A DNA stretch of 64,000 nucleotides from JAOPZW01 sp963788935 (GCA_963788935.1 CAWBIM010000012.1:159249-223248), one strand, 5' to 3'. Numbered from the stretch's first letter, positions 55,924 to 64,000 are shown. Translations and numbers: made by a program. Notes: generated from the letters alone by a model not told the origin.

Positions 55924-57372
55924 GTGCAGACCTCGACCCCGTCCCCGGTGAAGGTCGCGACGATGGTGCTCTTCGCGCTGTCGTGCTTCGGGCTGCTGCT
56001 GTTCCTGTGGCTCGGCTTCGGCGGCCCCGTGCCGCTCAAGCCGAAGGGCTACGAGTTCCGGGTCGCATTCCCCGAGGCCGCCCAGCTCGGCGTGCAGGCC
56101 GACGTGCGCGTCGCCGGGGTGAGCGTCGGGAAGGTCCGCGCGACGGGCCTCGACCCGCGCCACCGCAACCGCACGGTCGCGACGATCGAGGTCGACGCCG
56201 GCTACGCCCCGATCGCGAAGGACGCGCGCGCGATCCTGCGCCAGAAGACGCTGCTCGGCGAGACGTTCGTCGAGCTCACGCCCGGGCACCGCCGCGCCGC
56301 GGGCGCCGTCCCGGACGGCGGGATGCTCGCCGACGGCCAGGTCAAGGGCACGGTCCAGCTCGACGAGATCTTCGACGCGCTCGACCCCCGCACCCGGCGG
56401 GCGTTCCAGGGCTGGCAGCAGGAGGCGTCACAGGCCATCCGCGGCCACAGCCAGGACCTCAACGACGCGCTGGGCACGCTGCCCGCCTTCGCCGACGACG
56501 GGACCGACCTGCTGCGCGTCCTCGACGGCCAGAAGGAGCAGACCCGGCAGCTCATCCGCAACACCGGCGTCGTGTTCGGCGCGCTCACCCAGGACGAGCG
56601 CAAGCTCCACGACCTCATCGTCACGGCCGGGCAGACGTTCGACGCGACCGCGCGCCGTCAGCGGGCGCTGGCCGACACGTTCCAGATCTTCCCGACGTTC
56701 CTCGACGAGTCGAAGCTCACGTTCGCGCGGCTCGAGACGTTCTCGCAGGCGACCGACCCGCTCGTCCAGGACCTGCGGCCGGCGCTGCGCGACGCGGTCC
56801 CGACGCTGCGCGACGTGCGCGCGCTCGCGCCGGACCTGCGCCGGACGTTCGCGGACCTCGACCCGCTCATCACGGCGTCGAAGACCGGCCTGCCCGCGAC
56901 GACGCAGACGCTCGACGGCATCAAGCCGATGCTCGCCGAGCTGCAGCCGTTCCTCGAGGAGCTCAACCCGGTGCTGCAGTTCCTCGAGTACCACCAGCTC
57001 GACACCGCGGACTTCATCTCCAACGGCGCCTCGACGCTGGCCGACACGGTGCCGACCGCGACGCCGAACGAGGTCGGCCACTACCTGCGCCAGTTCGCGC
57101 CGGTGGGCCCCGAGAGCGTTGCGATGGCCGCCGACCGCCCCTCGGCCGGCCGCGGCAACGCCTACCTCAACCCGGGCGCGCTGTCGGGGCAGAGGCGCGC
57201 GCAGGGGATGATCTTCCCGAACTTCGACTGCGACAACGCGGGCGGGCCGCGCCAGACGCAGGCGCCCGACTCGAACGACGCGCCGAGCTGCTTCGTGCAG
57301 GACCCGCCGGCGTGGCCGCCCGGCAACACCCAGAAGTACCCGCACATCGGACGGGCCGACTACTCCAAGTAG
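55924..57372 (+). CDS. MlaD/Mce-family protein, last of six
   Basis: This 482-residue protein starts with GTG immediately after the TAG of the fifth gene. It has an anchor (MVLFALSCFGLLLFLWLGF), an MlaD domain with AAQLGVQADVRVAGVSVGKV and LGETFVELTPG, and a helical region rich in LRPALRDAVPTLRD-type repeats. The C-terminal domain again has cysteines (FDCDNAGG and PSCFVQDPPAW). A strong hairpin terminator ends the operon. No YrbE or MceG gene lies in the window, so the permease must be encoded elsewhere. Confidence 0.9.
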   Translation: MQTSTPSPVKVATMVLFALSCFGLLLFLWLGFGGPVPLKPKGYEFRVAFPEAAQLGVQADVRVAGVSVGKVRATGLDPRHRNRTVATIEVDAGYAPIAKDARAILRQKTLLGETFVELTPGHRRAAGAVPDGGMLADGQVKGTVQLDEIFDALDPRTRRAFQGWQQEASQAIRGHSQDLNDALGTLPAFADDGTDLLRVLDGQKEQTRQLIRNTGVVFGALTQDERKLHDLIVTAGQTFDATARRQRALADTFQIFPTFLDESKLTFARLETFSQATDPLVQDLRPALRDAVPTLRDVRALAPDLRRTFADLDPLITASKTGLPATTQTLDGIKPMLAELQPFLEELNPVLQFLEYHQLDTADFISNGASTLADTVPTATPNEVGHYLRQFAPVGPESVAMAADRPSAGRGNAYLNPGALSGQRRAQGMIFPNFDCDNAGGPRQTQAPDSNDAPSCFVQDPPAWPPGNTQKYPHIGRADYSK

Positions 57373-57417
57373 GGCAGCTCCGGTGCGCTCCCGAGGCGCG
57401 CGGACGTCGGGGACCAG

Positions 57418-57441
57418 CCGGCCCCGCCGCGGCGGGGCCGG
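57418..57441. terminator. Two-way terminator between mce and HxlR genes
   Basis: A perfect 24-base palindrome, from CCGGCCCC to GGGGCCGG, lies 45 bases after the last mce gene and 17 bases beyond the end of the convergent HxlR gene. The arms give at least ten G-C pairs. Confidence 0.65.
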
Positions 57442-57458
57442 ACTGCCTCCGTCGAGGA

Positions 57459-58199
57459 CTACGCGGCCGCCACGCGGCTGCGGACGAACCCCTCGACGAC
57501 CTCGTCGAGCAGTGCCTCGGCCAGACGGGCGTCACCGGCGAACTCGAGCTCCGTGCGCGAGCCGTCGGCGCCGAACGCCTCGACCCATGCGCGCTCGGGT
57601 CCGAGCACGTGGGCGTCAGCCTCCGGGGCGCTGCGTTCCTGGTAGGTCACCGCGCCGTCGCCGACGTGCAGGACGTAGATGTCCTCCGTGTCGACCCCGC
57701 GGGTCACGACCAGCTCGACGCTGCCACGCAGCGTCGGGTTCACCTCGAGACCGGGAACGCAGCGCAGGATCGCGCCCACGTCGATCGCCTCGCCGGGACG
57801 GGGCGGACCCCAGGCCCAGCGATAGCCCCAGCGGCCCAGGGCAGCGATGACAGGGAGCAGGTCCCGTGCTCGTTCGGTCAGCTCATAGTCCACGCGCGGC
57901 GGGACCTCGCGGTACCGCTGGCGGGTGAGCAATCCATCGGCGACCATGCGGTTCAGCCGCGACCGCAGCTGTTCCGTGGAGATTCCCGGCAGCACGCGCT
58001 GGAGCTCGACGAAGCGGCGTGGGCCGCCGGCGAGATCGCGCACGATGAGCAGGGTCCACTTGTCGCCCACGAGATCGAGGGCGCGGGCGTCGGGCGCCCA
58101 CTGGTTGTAGGGATGGCGCTTCGGGGGAGGTATGGCGGAGATGGCGAGCCTCCTATATGGGCAGCGGGAACGGTTGACGCCTCTCGCCATTGCGTACAT
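57459..58199 (-). CDS. HxlR-family regulator with SCP2-like C-terminal domain
   Basis: The N-terminal half is an HxlR winged helix: ALDLVGDKWTLLIVRDLAGG, RRFVELQRVLPGISTEQL and RLNRMVADGLLTRQRY. The C-terminal 100 residues look like an SCP2 sterol-binding fold, an arrangement seen in longer actinobacterial HxlR proteins. The regulated gene may be the divergent DsbA-fold gene. The start is unsure: family sequence begins only at KRHPYNQWAPDARAL. AGGAGG near 58150 on this strand is followed by no ATG or GTG, only by ATC and ATA in frame. Length 246 if the first ATG is used. Confidence 0.78.
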   Translation of the reverse strand: MYAMARGVNRSRCPYRRLAISAIPPPKRHPYNQWAPDARALDLVGDKWTLLIVRDLAGGPRRFVELQRVLPGISTEQLRSRLNRMVADGLLTRQRYREVPPRVDYELTERARDLLPVIAALGRWGYRWAWGPPRPGEAIDVGAILRCVPGLEVNPTLRGSVELVVTRGVDTEDIYVLHVGDGAVTYQERSAPEADAHVLGPERAWVEAFGADGSRTELEFAGDARLAEALLDEVVEGFVRSRVAAA

Positions 58200-58247
58200 T
58201 AGACGAACGACCAGCGGATCGAGGAAGCATTTTCCGGTTCATGGTCG

Positions 58248-58267
58248 AACTTGGTCCCAAACTTGGT
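58248..58267. promoter_or_regulatory. Direct repeat in the HxlR/DsbA-fold intergenic region
   Basis: AACTTGGT occurs twice, at 58248-58255 and 58260-58267, a spacing of 12 bases or just over one helical turn. A small dyad, GGTC-GGT-GACC, lies nearby. Dimeric HxlR-type proteins bind such sites, so this is a candidate operator between the divergent genes. Confidence 0.35.
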
Positions 58268-58324
58268 GCGGAAGCTGGGGTCGGTGACCGCCAGATCCGG
58301 CGTCGGCGTACGTTTCAGTGACCG

Positions 58325-59020
58325 ATGGGCGAGCTGATCTCTCTCACGGACCGCCGCGTGAGCCGCGCCGCCGCCGCGGCTCCGGCCGCTGCCGCGGGGC
58401 CGACCCCCGCGCCGCCACCACCGCGCGCGCGTGTGACGTTCTTCTTCGACGTCGCCTCGCCGTGGACGTACCTCGCGGCCGAGCGCGCCGAGCGGCTGTT
58501 CCCCGGCTGTCGCTGGCAGCCCGCGACGGGCGAAATCCTGCTCGGCGCCCGGGCGGCGTCCGACCCGCGCGAGGACAAGCGGCGCGCCGCGGCCGAGCGC
58601 CGCGCGACCGAGCTGCGCCTGCCGCTCGTGTGGCCCGACGCGTGGCCGAGCGCGGGCCAGGGCGCGATGCGCGTCGCGGCGATGGCGGCCGAGCGCGGCA
58701 ACGCGGCGCCGTTCGTCCTCGCCGCCGGCCGGCTGGCGTTCTGCGGCGGCTACGACCTCGACGACCTCGAGGTCATCGCCGAGGCCGCGGCGGCCGCCGG
58801 CCTCGCGCTCGACGACGCGCTCGCCGCCGCGGGCGAGATCGGCCGCGACGACGGCATGGAGCGCGCGGCGATGCGCCTGCTCCGCGGCGGCGCCGACGAG
58901 CTGCCGGCCGCGATCGTCGGCCGCACGCTGTTCGCGGGCGAGGAACGGCTGGTCGCGGCGGCCGCCGCGGCCGCGGCCCCCGCCGCGGGCCTGCGCCGGC
59001 GCTCCGCCGGCCCGGCGTGA
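58325..59020 (+). CDS. DsbA-fold protein, 2-hydroxychromene-2-carboxylate isomerase-like
   Basis: This 231-residue protein has a thioredoxin fold with the helical insert of the DsbA/HCCA isomerase/GST-kappa group. The start of the fold, VTFFFDVASPWTYLAAERA, has SPWT where DsbA has CxxC, so it is not a thiol oxidase; HCCA isomerases have a similar Ser. It also has a typical C-terminal segment, DELPAAIVGRTLFAGEERL. The first 33 residues are Ala/Pro-rich and may be a linker. The substrate, perhaps an aromatic or glutathione-like adduct, is unknown. It is divergent from the HxlR regulator. Confidence 0.78.
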   Translation: MGELISLTDRRVSRAAAAAPAAAAGPTPAPPPPRARVTFFFDVASPWTYLAAERAERLFPGCRWQPATGEILLGARAASDPREDKRRAAAERRATELRLPLVWPDAWPSAGQGAMRVAAMAAERGNAAPFVLAAGRLAFCGGYDLDDLEVIAEAAAAAGLALDDALAAAGEIGRDDGMERAAMRLLRGGADELPAAIVGRTLFAGEERLVAAAAAAAAPAAGLRRRSAGPA

Positions 59021-59059
59021 GGCCCGGCCGGCTGGCCCGGCGTCCGGCCGGACGGCACA

Positions 59060-60640
59060 ATGGCCAGGATGCTCCGCGCGTTCCTGCGGCACCTGCTCGA
59101 CAGGCTGGGCCCGCGCTACCCGCGGGTGATGATCGCGGTGCTGTTCCCGCTCGCGTTGGTCGTCGTGCTCGCGGGCGTCTGGCTGCTCGACCTCTACGTC
59201 GAGCTCGGGCCGGGCCAGTTCGGGCGGATCCTCGCGGTGACCGAGGCCGCGGTCGTGATCGAGATCGGGGCCGCGGTGTGGGTCGCGTTCCGGCTCGTCG
59301 CCCCCGCCGATCCCTGGCTGCGGGGCGAGCGCACGCCCGCGACGGCGGTCGCCGCCTGGCGCGCGCTGGCCGGGCTGCCGCTCGACCTCATCCGCTACGC
59401 GCGCGGGCTGCCGGTGCTCCTCAACGTCGTCCCGATCTCGGTCTATCTCGCGCTCGAGATCGGCGGCCCCTTCGTGCCCGCGCTGCTCGTGCTCGCGGCC
59501 GGCGTCGTCGTCGTGCTCGCCTACTCGATGTTCCTGCGCTTCTTCGCCGTGGAGCTCGCGCTGCGCCCGCTGGTCGAGCAGATCTCCTGCGACGTGCCCG
59601 ACGGCACCGACCTCGGCCGCGCGACGGTGCCGCTGCGCTGGCGGCTGCTCGTGGGCCTGCCGGTCATCAACGTGATCACCGGCGTCGCGGTCGTCGGCCT
59701 CGCGACCGACAACCCGAGCCTGCGCACGCTCGGCGTCGGCGTGCTCGTCGCCCTGGGCGTCGCGTTCACGATCTCCTTCGAGCTGTCGCTGCTGCTCCTG
59801 CGCTCGATCGTCGGCCCGATCCAGGATCTCCAGGCCGGGACCTCGCGCGTCGCGGCCGGCGACCTCTCCGCCCGCGTGCCGGTCGTCGGCAGCGACGAGA
59901 CCGGGCGCCTGGCCGGCTCGTTCAACCAGATGGTCGCCGGGCTCGAGGAGCGCGCCCGGCTGCGCGAGGCGTTCGGCGCGTTCGTCGACCCGGCCCTCGC
60001 GGAGCGCGTGATCGCCGAGGGGACGACGCTCGAGGGCGAGGAGGTCGAGGTCACTGTCCTGTTCGTCGACATCCGCGACTTCACCGCGTTCGCCGAGCGC
60101 GCGAGCGCGCGGGAGGTCGTGGCCGAGCTCAACCGCTTCTACGACTACGTCGTGCCGTTGCTCAGCCACCACGGCGGCCACGCGAACAAGTTCGTCGGCG
60201 ACGGCCTGCTCGCCGTCTTCGGCGCGCCCGACCGCCTCGAGGACCACGCCGACCGCGCCGTCGAGGCCGCCCTCGAGATCACCGCGGTCGTGCGCGAGGC
60301 GTACGACGGCGCGCTGGCCACCGGCATCGGGGTCAACTCGGGCCAGGTCGTGTCGGGCACCGTCGGCGGTGGCGGGCGGCTCGAGTTCACGGTGATCGGC
60401 GACACCGTCAACACGGCCGCGCGGGTCGAGGAGGCCACGCGCGACACGGGCGACGCGGTGCTGATCACCGAGGCGACGCGGCGGCTGCTGCGCCGCGAGC
60501 ACGGCGGCTTCGAGGAGCGCCGCGCCGTTCCGCTCAAGGGCAAGACCGAGCAGGTGCGCCTGTACGCGCCGCGCGTGGTGCTCGACGCCGACGTCGACCC
60601 GGCGGCCGGGGCCGAGCCCGCCACGGCGCGGCGGCGATGA
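59060..60640 (+). CDS. Membrane adenylate/guanylate cyclase (class III) with HAMP
   Basis: The 526-residue protein has about six membrane helices (20-265), a HAMP domain (about 250-305, LLRSIVGPIQDLQAGTSRVA) and a class III cyclase domain (about 325-500). Metal-binding aspartates lie in LFVDIRDFTAFAER and FVGDGLLAVFGAP; the substrate and transition-state region is VIGDTVNTAARVEEATR. The residues look complete. The membrane part resembles the six-helix receptor-like domain of mycobacterial cyclases such as Rv1264 relatives. No ribosome site is evident before the ATG. Confidence 0.9.
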   Translation: MARMLRAFLRHLLDRLGPRYPRVMIAVLFPLALVVVLAGVWLLDLYVELGPGQFGRILAVTEAAVVIEIGAAVWVAFRLVAPADPWLRGERTPATAVAAWRALAGLPLDLIRYARGLPVLLNVVPISVYLALEIGGPFVPALLVLAAGVVVVLAYSMFLRFFAVELALRPLVEQISCDVPDGTDLGRATVPLRWRLLVGLPVINVITGVAVVGLATDNPSLRTLGVGVLVALGVAFTISFELSLLLLRSIVGPIQDLQAGTSRVAAGDLSARVPVVGSDETGRLAGSFNQMVAGLEERARLREAFGAFVDPALAERVIAEGTTLEGEEVEVTVLFVDIRDFTAFAERASAREVVAELNRFYDYVVPLLSHHGGHANKFVGDGLLAVFGAPDRLEDHADRAVEAALEITAVVREAYDGALATGIGVNSGQVVSGTVGGGGRLEFTVIGDTVNTAARVEEATRDTGDAVLITEATRRLLRREHGGFEERRAVPLKGKTEQVRLYAPRVVLDADVDPAAGAEPATARRR

Positions 60641-60651
60641 CCGGCCGGCAC

Positions 60652-60657
60652 TAGCCT
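60652..60657 (+). promoter_or_regulatory. -10 box of a leaderless promoter (ThDP enzyme)
   Basis: TAGCCT is followed by 7 bases and then the ATG at 60665. Confidence 0.5.
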
Positions 60658-60664
60658 GCGGCCG

Positions 60665-62321
60665 ATGAGCACCGAGACCGGGACCGAGCCCGCGACGACG
60701 CTGCACGGCGGGCGGCTGATCGCGCGGCGGCTGAAGGCGCACGGCGTCACGAAGCTGTTCACGCTCTCGGGCGGGCACCTGTTCTCGATCTACGACGGCT
60801 GCCGGGCGGAGGGCATCGATCTCGTCGACGTCCGCCACGAGTCCGCGGCCGCGTTCGCCGCCGAGGGCTGGGCCAAGGTCACGCGCCGGCCCGGGGTCGC
60901 GGCGGTCACGGCCGGGCCCGGGGTCACGAACGCGATGAGCGCGCTCGCGGGTGCGCAGCAGAGCAACTCGCCGATGCTCGTCCTGGGCGGCCGGGCGCCC
61001 GCGTGGCGCTGGGGCCAGGGCTCGCTGCAGGAGATCGACCACGTCCCGTTCGTCCGGCCGGTCACGAAGCTGGCCATGACGGCCTCGACGACGGCGGAGA
61101 TCCCGGGCCTGGTCGACGAGGCGCTCGCCTCCGCGGTGACGGCGCACTCGGGCCCGACGTTCCTCGACTTCCCGCTCGACCACGTCTTCTCCGAGGCCGA
61201 GGAGCCCGAGCCCGGGCCGCCGCTGCCCGACCCGGCCGCCGGCCCGGAGCCCGACGGCGACGCGCTCATGCGGGCGATCGCGCTGTTGCGCGAGGCCGAG
61301 CGCCCGGTCGTCATGGCCGGCTCGAACCTGTACTGGGGCCACGGCGAGACCGCGCTGCGCGCGCTCGCCGAGGAGCGCGGGATCCCGGTGTTCCTCAACG
61401 GCCTCGCGCGCGGCTGCGTGCCCGCCGACGACGCGATCGCGTTCTCGCGCGCGCGCTCGACCGCGCTCAAGGGCGCCGACGTCGCGCTCGTCGTCGGCGT
61501 GCCGATGGACTTCCGGCTCGGCTTCGGGCAGTCGTTCGGCGAGGAGACCGAGATCGTCGCGATCGACCGCGCCGAGCCGGTCCACGAGCACCCGCGCGAG
61601 CCGGCGGCCGAGCTCTACGGCGGGATCGCCGGGATCCTCGACGCGCTGCGCAGCGCCACGCGCGGCGCCACCGACACGAGGGCGTGGGTCGCGACCCTGC
61701 GCAAGGAGGAGGACGAGCGCCGGGCGGGCGAGGCGGCCGAGCTCGCCGACGAGCGCGCGCCGCTGCACCCGATGCGCCTCTACGGCGAGCTGCGGACGGT
61801 CCTCGACCGCGACGCGATCGTCATCGGCGACGGCGGCGACTTCGTCTCCTACGCCGGGCGGGTCATGGACTCCTTCGAGCCGGGCTGCTGGCTGGACCCC
61901 GGGCCCTACGGCTGCCTCGGGTGCGGGCCGGGCTACGCGCTGGCCGCGAAGCTCGCGCACCCCGGGCGCCAGGTCGTCCTGCTCGTCGGCGACGGCGCGT
62001 TCGGCTTCAGCGGCATGGAGTTCGACACGCTCGCGCGCCACGGCGTCAACGTCGTCGCGGTCATGGGCAACAACGGCATCTGGGCGCTCGAGAAGCACCC
62101 GATGGAGTTCCTCTACGGCTACTCGGTCGTCGCCGACCTGCGGCCCGGGCACGCGCTACGACGAGCTGGTCATCGCGCTCGGGGGCCACGGCGAGCTGGT
62201 CGAGCGGCCCGCGGACCTGCGGCCGGCGCTCGTGCGCGCGTTCGAGGCGGGGCGGCCCGCGCTCGTGAACGTGCTGACCGATCCGGCGGTCGCCTACCCG
62301 CGCCGGTCGAACCTCGCCTGA
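60665..62321 (+). CDS. Second ThDP-dependent enzyme (acetolactate synthase/oxalyl-CoA decarboxylase-like), frameshifted
   Basis: This is a paralogue of the enzyme at 30920; both share the opening GGxLxxxxLKAxG and the IYDGC motif. The activating glutamate is in VRHESAAAFAAEGWAKV and the ThDP-magnesium motif runs from VGDGAF to GNNGIW. A +1 shift near 62150 follows VVADLRPG; the other frame continues RYDELVIALGGHGE to the stop at 62321, giving 551 residues. The partner CoA-transferase is absent, so a simple acetolactate synthase or a 2-hydroxyacyl-CoA lyase are alternatives. A hairpin lies 20 bases after the stop. Confidence 0.8.
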
Positions 62322-62697
62322 GCGGCGCCCGCCGCACAGATGGAAGCCGCCCACGAAGGAGCGGCTTCCAAACTTGACCCCGACAGGACGGGCAGGGGTA
62401 CGTGCCTTGCTGGGGTCGGTTTCGACGGCTCGGACGGCGGGAGGCGCCGATTCGATGCGGCTTCGCCCGAACCTATGAGCCGGCGCAGGAACCACCACGC
62501 CTTTCGGCACGATCACCCCTTTTGCCAGCGCCGTCAGTCTCTGCCTCCGCGAAGAGGCCGAGCAATCGAACATTCGTCCAGAGGCGTCCACGGACGGGGC
62601 GATGGGCTCGCGCGTGGTGGGCACCGGCCGCAAGCACCGATGGGAAGGGCGATCAAGCCGCCTCGGAGAGGACGGCGGGGCCCGGTGTCGCGGGTCG
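62322..62697. other. 376-bp gap with structured, probably non-coding sequence
   Basis: This is the longest gene-free stretch in the window, and it is less G/C-patterned than coding DNA. It holds the hairpin at 62341-62370 and a second folded element at 62376-62417: GACCCC pairs with GGGGTC, and inside it GCAGGG pairs with CCTTGC. Open frames exist on both strands, but their text has no familiar domain and no ribosome sites. It might contain a small RNA, a repeat element or a decayed gene. Confidence 0.45.
62341..62370 (+). terminator. Hairpin after the ThDP enzyme gene
   Basis: TGGAAGCCGC pairs perfectly with GCGGCTTCCA across a ten-base loop. It starts 20 bases after the stop codon. There is no T-run. 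Confidence 0.5.
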
Positions 62698-63639
62698 TCA
62701 GTCGGTCCGATACACCGTTTCCAAGGCGGCACCGCGGAGGATGTCGTGCTCGGAAACCACGGTGGAATCGAGGCCGAAGGCCCGAAGCGCCTCGACCAGG
62801 TGCATCGCGCCGGCGACGATCGCGGGGGCGCGGGCAGGGTGCAGCCCGGGGACCTCGCGCCGCTGCGCGTCGGTCATGTCCGCGAGCATCTCGAGGGCCG
62901 CCTCGGCGCGGTCGAGGGGCAGGACGTGCCCGTGAACGCGAGCCGGGTCATACGGCTCTATTTTCTGGTCTATCGCGCCGAGCGAGGTCGCGGTGCCCGC
63001 GACGCAGATGGCCGCCTTCGTCCGCTCCCGGATGTCCACGGGCACCTCCGCGTCGATGATCGCGCGGACGTCCTCGCGGATTCCCTCGACCTCCGCCGGG
63101 GTCGGCGGGTCGGTCCGGATGTGGCGCTCGGTCTGGCGGACCGCGCCGGTCTGGGTGGAGACGTGGAAGACGACCTCGCCGCCCTCGCCGACGACGAACT
63201 CCGTCGATCCGCCGCCGATGTCGATCACGACGACCGGCTCGGGCTCGTCGGGCCCGCGCTCGCTCGTCGCGCCGAGGAACGTGAGGCGTGCCTCCTCCTC
63301 GCCGGTGATCGTGCGGGCGTCGAGGCCGAAGTCGTCGCGGACGCGCCGCAGGAACTCCTCGCCGTTCTCGGCGTCGCGGACGGCGCTCGTGAGGACGGCG
63401 ACGGTCCGCTCGGCGCCGTGCTCGTCGATGGCCGCGCGGTACTCGGTCAGCACCTCGACGACGCGGCCGATCGCCTCGTCGGCGAGCCGGCCGGTGGCGT
63501 CGACGTCCTGGCCGAGGCGCGTGACGGTCGAGCGACGGTCGAGCTCGCTGATCCGACCCCCGCCGTCGCCGTCGGGCTCGACGTCGGCGACGAGCAGCCG
63601 CGTGGAGTTCGTCCCGACGTCGACGACCGCGACGCGCAC
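62698..63639 (-). CDS. ppx: Ppx/GppA exopolyphosphatase
   Basis: This 313-residue member of the ASKHA ATPase superfamily removes phosphate from polyphosphate or pppGpp. Its motifs are VAVVDVGTNSTRLLVADV at the N-terminus, LTSAVRDAENGEEF, the catalytic TGEEEARLTFLGA and the second phosphate loop VVIDIGGGSTEFV. The late CVAGTATSLGAI and VHGHVL motifs also fit. I start at GTG 63639, where family sequence begins; the frame is open further upstream but that text belongs, in another frame, to a small gene. The short form (no C-terminal HD-like domain) is usual in actinobacteria. Confidence 0.9.
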   Translation of the reverse strand: MRVAVVDVGTNSTRLLVADVEPDGDGGGRISELDRRSTVTRLGQDVDATGRLADEAIGRVVEVLTEYRAAIDEHGAERTVAVLTSAVRDAENGEEFLRRVRDDFGLDARTITGEEEARLTFLGATSERGPDEPEPVVVIDIGGGSTEFVVGEGGEVVFHVSTQTGAVRQTERHIRTDPPTPAEVEGIREDVRAIIDAEVPVDIRERTKAAICVAGTATSLGAIDQKIEPYDPARVHGHVLPLDRAEAALEMLADMTDAQRREVPGLHPARAPAIVAGAMHLVEALRAFGLDSTVVSEHDILRGAALETVYRTD

Positions 63640-63659
63640 GCCCGCGGCCCCGCGCGCCG

Positions 63660-63864
63660 TCAGCCTTCGTCGGGGTCGCCGGTGATGCCGGTCGCCTCGT
63701 CCGCCGTCGGGCCCTCGCCCGGCTGGAACGGCGGCCCCGTCGGGCCCGCCGGGCGAGCCCTCGCCCGCGCCGCCGGCCACCCCCGCGCCGCCGAGCTCGC
63801 CGGTCCCGGTCTCCTCGACCGCGCCGTCGTCGGGCGGCAGCTCCTCGCGCTTCTCGGTGTCCAT
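63660..63864 (-). CDS. Small acidic disordered protein, probably frameshifted
   Basis: The N-terminal text DTEKREELPPDDGAVEETG is acidic and continues with Gly-rich sequence. Removing one G in the run at 63738-63735 lets it continue as PPFQPGEGPTADEATGITG and end at a stop 20 bases before the ppx start, giving about 67 residues. I know of no function. Because both the frame and the protein are low-complexity, the gene itself is only moderately supported. Confidence 0.45.
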
Positions 63865-63928
63865 GGCTGGCCGGTACCCGGGCGCCCGCGCGGCGAATCG
63901 GCCCGGCCGGCCCCGGCCCTCCGCCGTC

Positions 63929-63958
63929 TTGCCCCCTCTCGCGCGTCGTTGCTAGACT
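63929..63958 (+). promoter_or_regulatory. Promoter of the initiator tRNA
   Basis: TTGCCC at 63929-63934 and TAGACT at 63953-63958 are separated by 18 bases, and the tRNA begins 11 bases later. Confidence 0.55.
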
Positions 63959-63969
63959 GGTCGTTCCGC

Positions 63970-64000
<31 letters not shown>

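Noticed and set aside
58199..62152. A very long open frame on the minus strand opposite the DsbA-fold, cyclase and ThDP genes
   Set aside because: Its text is Arg/Asp/Val-rich with no domain, and it mirrors real genes on the other strand. Such shadows are expected at this GC content.
62412..62430. A tmRNA-like 5' motif, GGGGTCGGTTTCGACGG
   Set aside because: The spacing between GGGG and GGTTTCGAC is too short. No alanine-rich tag frame, T-arm or CCA end follows within 350 bases before the ppx gene.
62061..62732. An open frame on the minus strand across the 62.3-62.7 kb gap
   Set aside because: It overlaps the ends of two well-supported genes, has no ribosome site and no recognisable domain. 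A non-coding explanation fits better.

Overview
This 64 kb window is very GC-rich and almost fully coding. Many genes start with GTG (a few with TTG or, at 4252, possibly CTG), and most operons are coupled by 1-11 bp overlaps. The gene content (a full mce gene row, coxSLM with accessory genes, a large sigma factor fused to a zinc-finger region, CHASE2/HD-GYP and GGDEF-EAL proteins, and a lone csrA) points to an actinobacterium of the class Thermoleophilia, probably order Solirubrobacterales. That placement is an inference from gene content; I see no rRNA.

Layout. 1-304 holds the start of an EAL-HDOD protein. 447-9901 is a tightly coupled molybdenum-hydroxylase operon in the order coxS-L-M-D-E, two XdhC-type genes, a MocA-type cytidylyltransferase and coxG; CoxG appears to carry a long Pro/Glu-rich tail built on 60-bp tandem repeats. 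9934-21488 holds a methyltransferase, an AbiEi/DUF559-type protein, mfd, a PpiC lipoprotein, a FecR-type secreted protein beside a CHASE2/HD-GYP protein, mazG and enolase. 21485-29917 holds small membrane and signalling genes: a DUF1707 protein, an FtsB-like protein, a GNAT protein, csrA, an SNase, a DUF2090 aldolase-like protein, a GCS2 ligase, a TPM-like protein and a rhomboid-fold protein lacking the catalytic serine.

30040-40598 is a catabolic island, probably for oxalate. It has a strong promoter and GntR regulator, a ThDP-dependent oxalyl-CoA-decarboxylase-like enzyme, a formyl-CoA:oxalate CoA-transferase, an NDP-forming acyl-CoA synthetase, an Nramp-fold permease without the metal-binding motifs, a small membrane partner, and sucCD. 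In the proposed scheme the CoA-transferase activates oxalate, the decarboxylase makes formyl-CoA, and the synthetase and SucCD recycle CoA and could conserve energy.

40686-48384 holds small conserved genes, an ECF sigma factor with a fused zinc-finger and membrane-anchored tail, tRNA-Leu(UAA) and a GGDEF-EAL protein. 48428-57372 is a row of six Mce/MlaD genes with no YrbE permease beside them. 57459-64000 holds an HxlR regulator, a DsbA-fold protein, an adenylate/guanylate cyclase, a second ThDP enzyme, a 376-bp structured non-coding gap, ppx, and the first 31 bases of an initiator tRNA.

Data quality. Eleven clear and two probable single-base frameshifts break otherwise intact genes. All thirteen are +1, and each is repaired by removing one G or C. 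They cluster between 21.6 and 32.5 kb. I treat them as probable consensus errors and annotate the genes across them.
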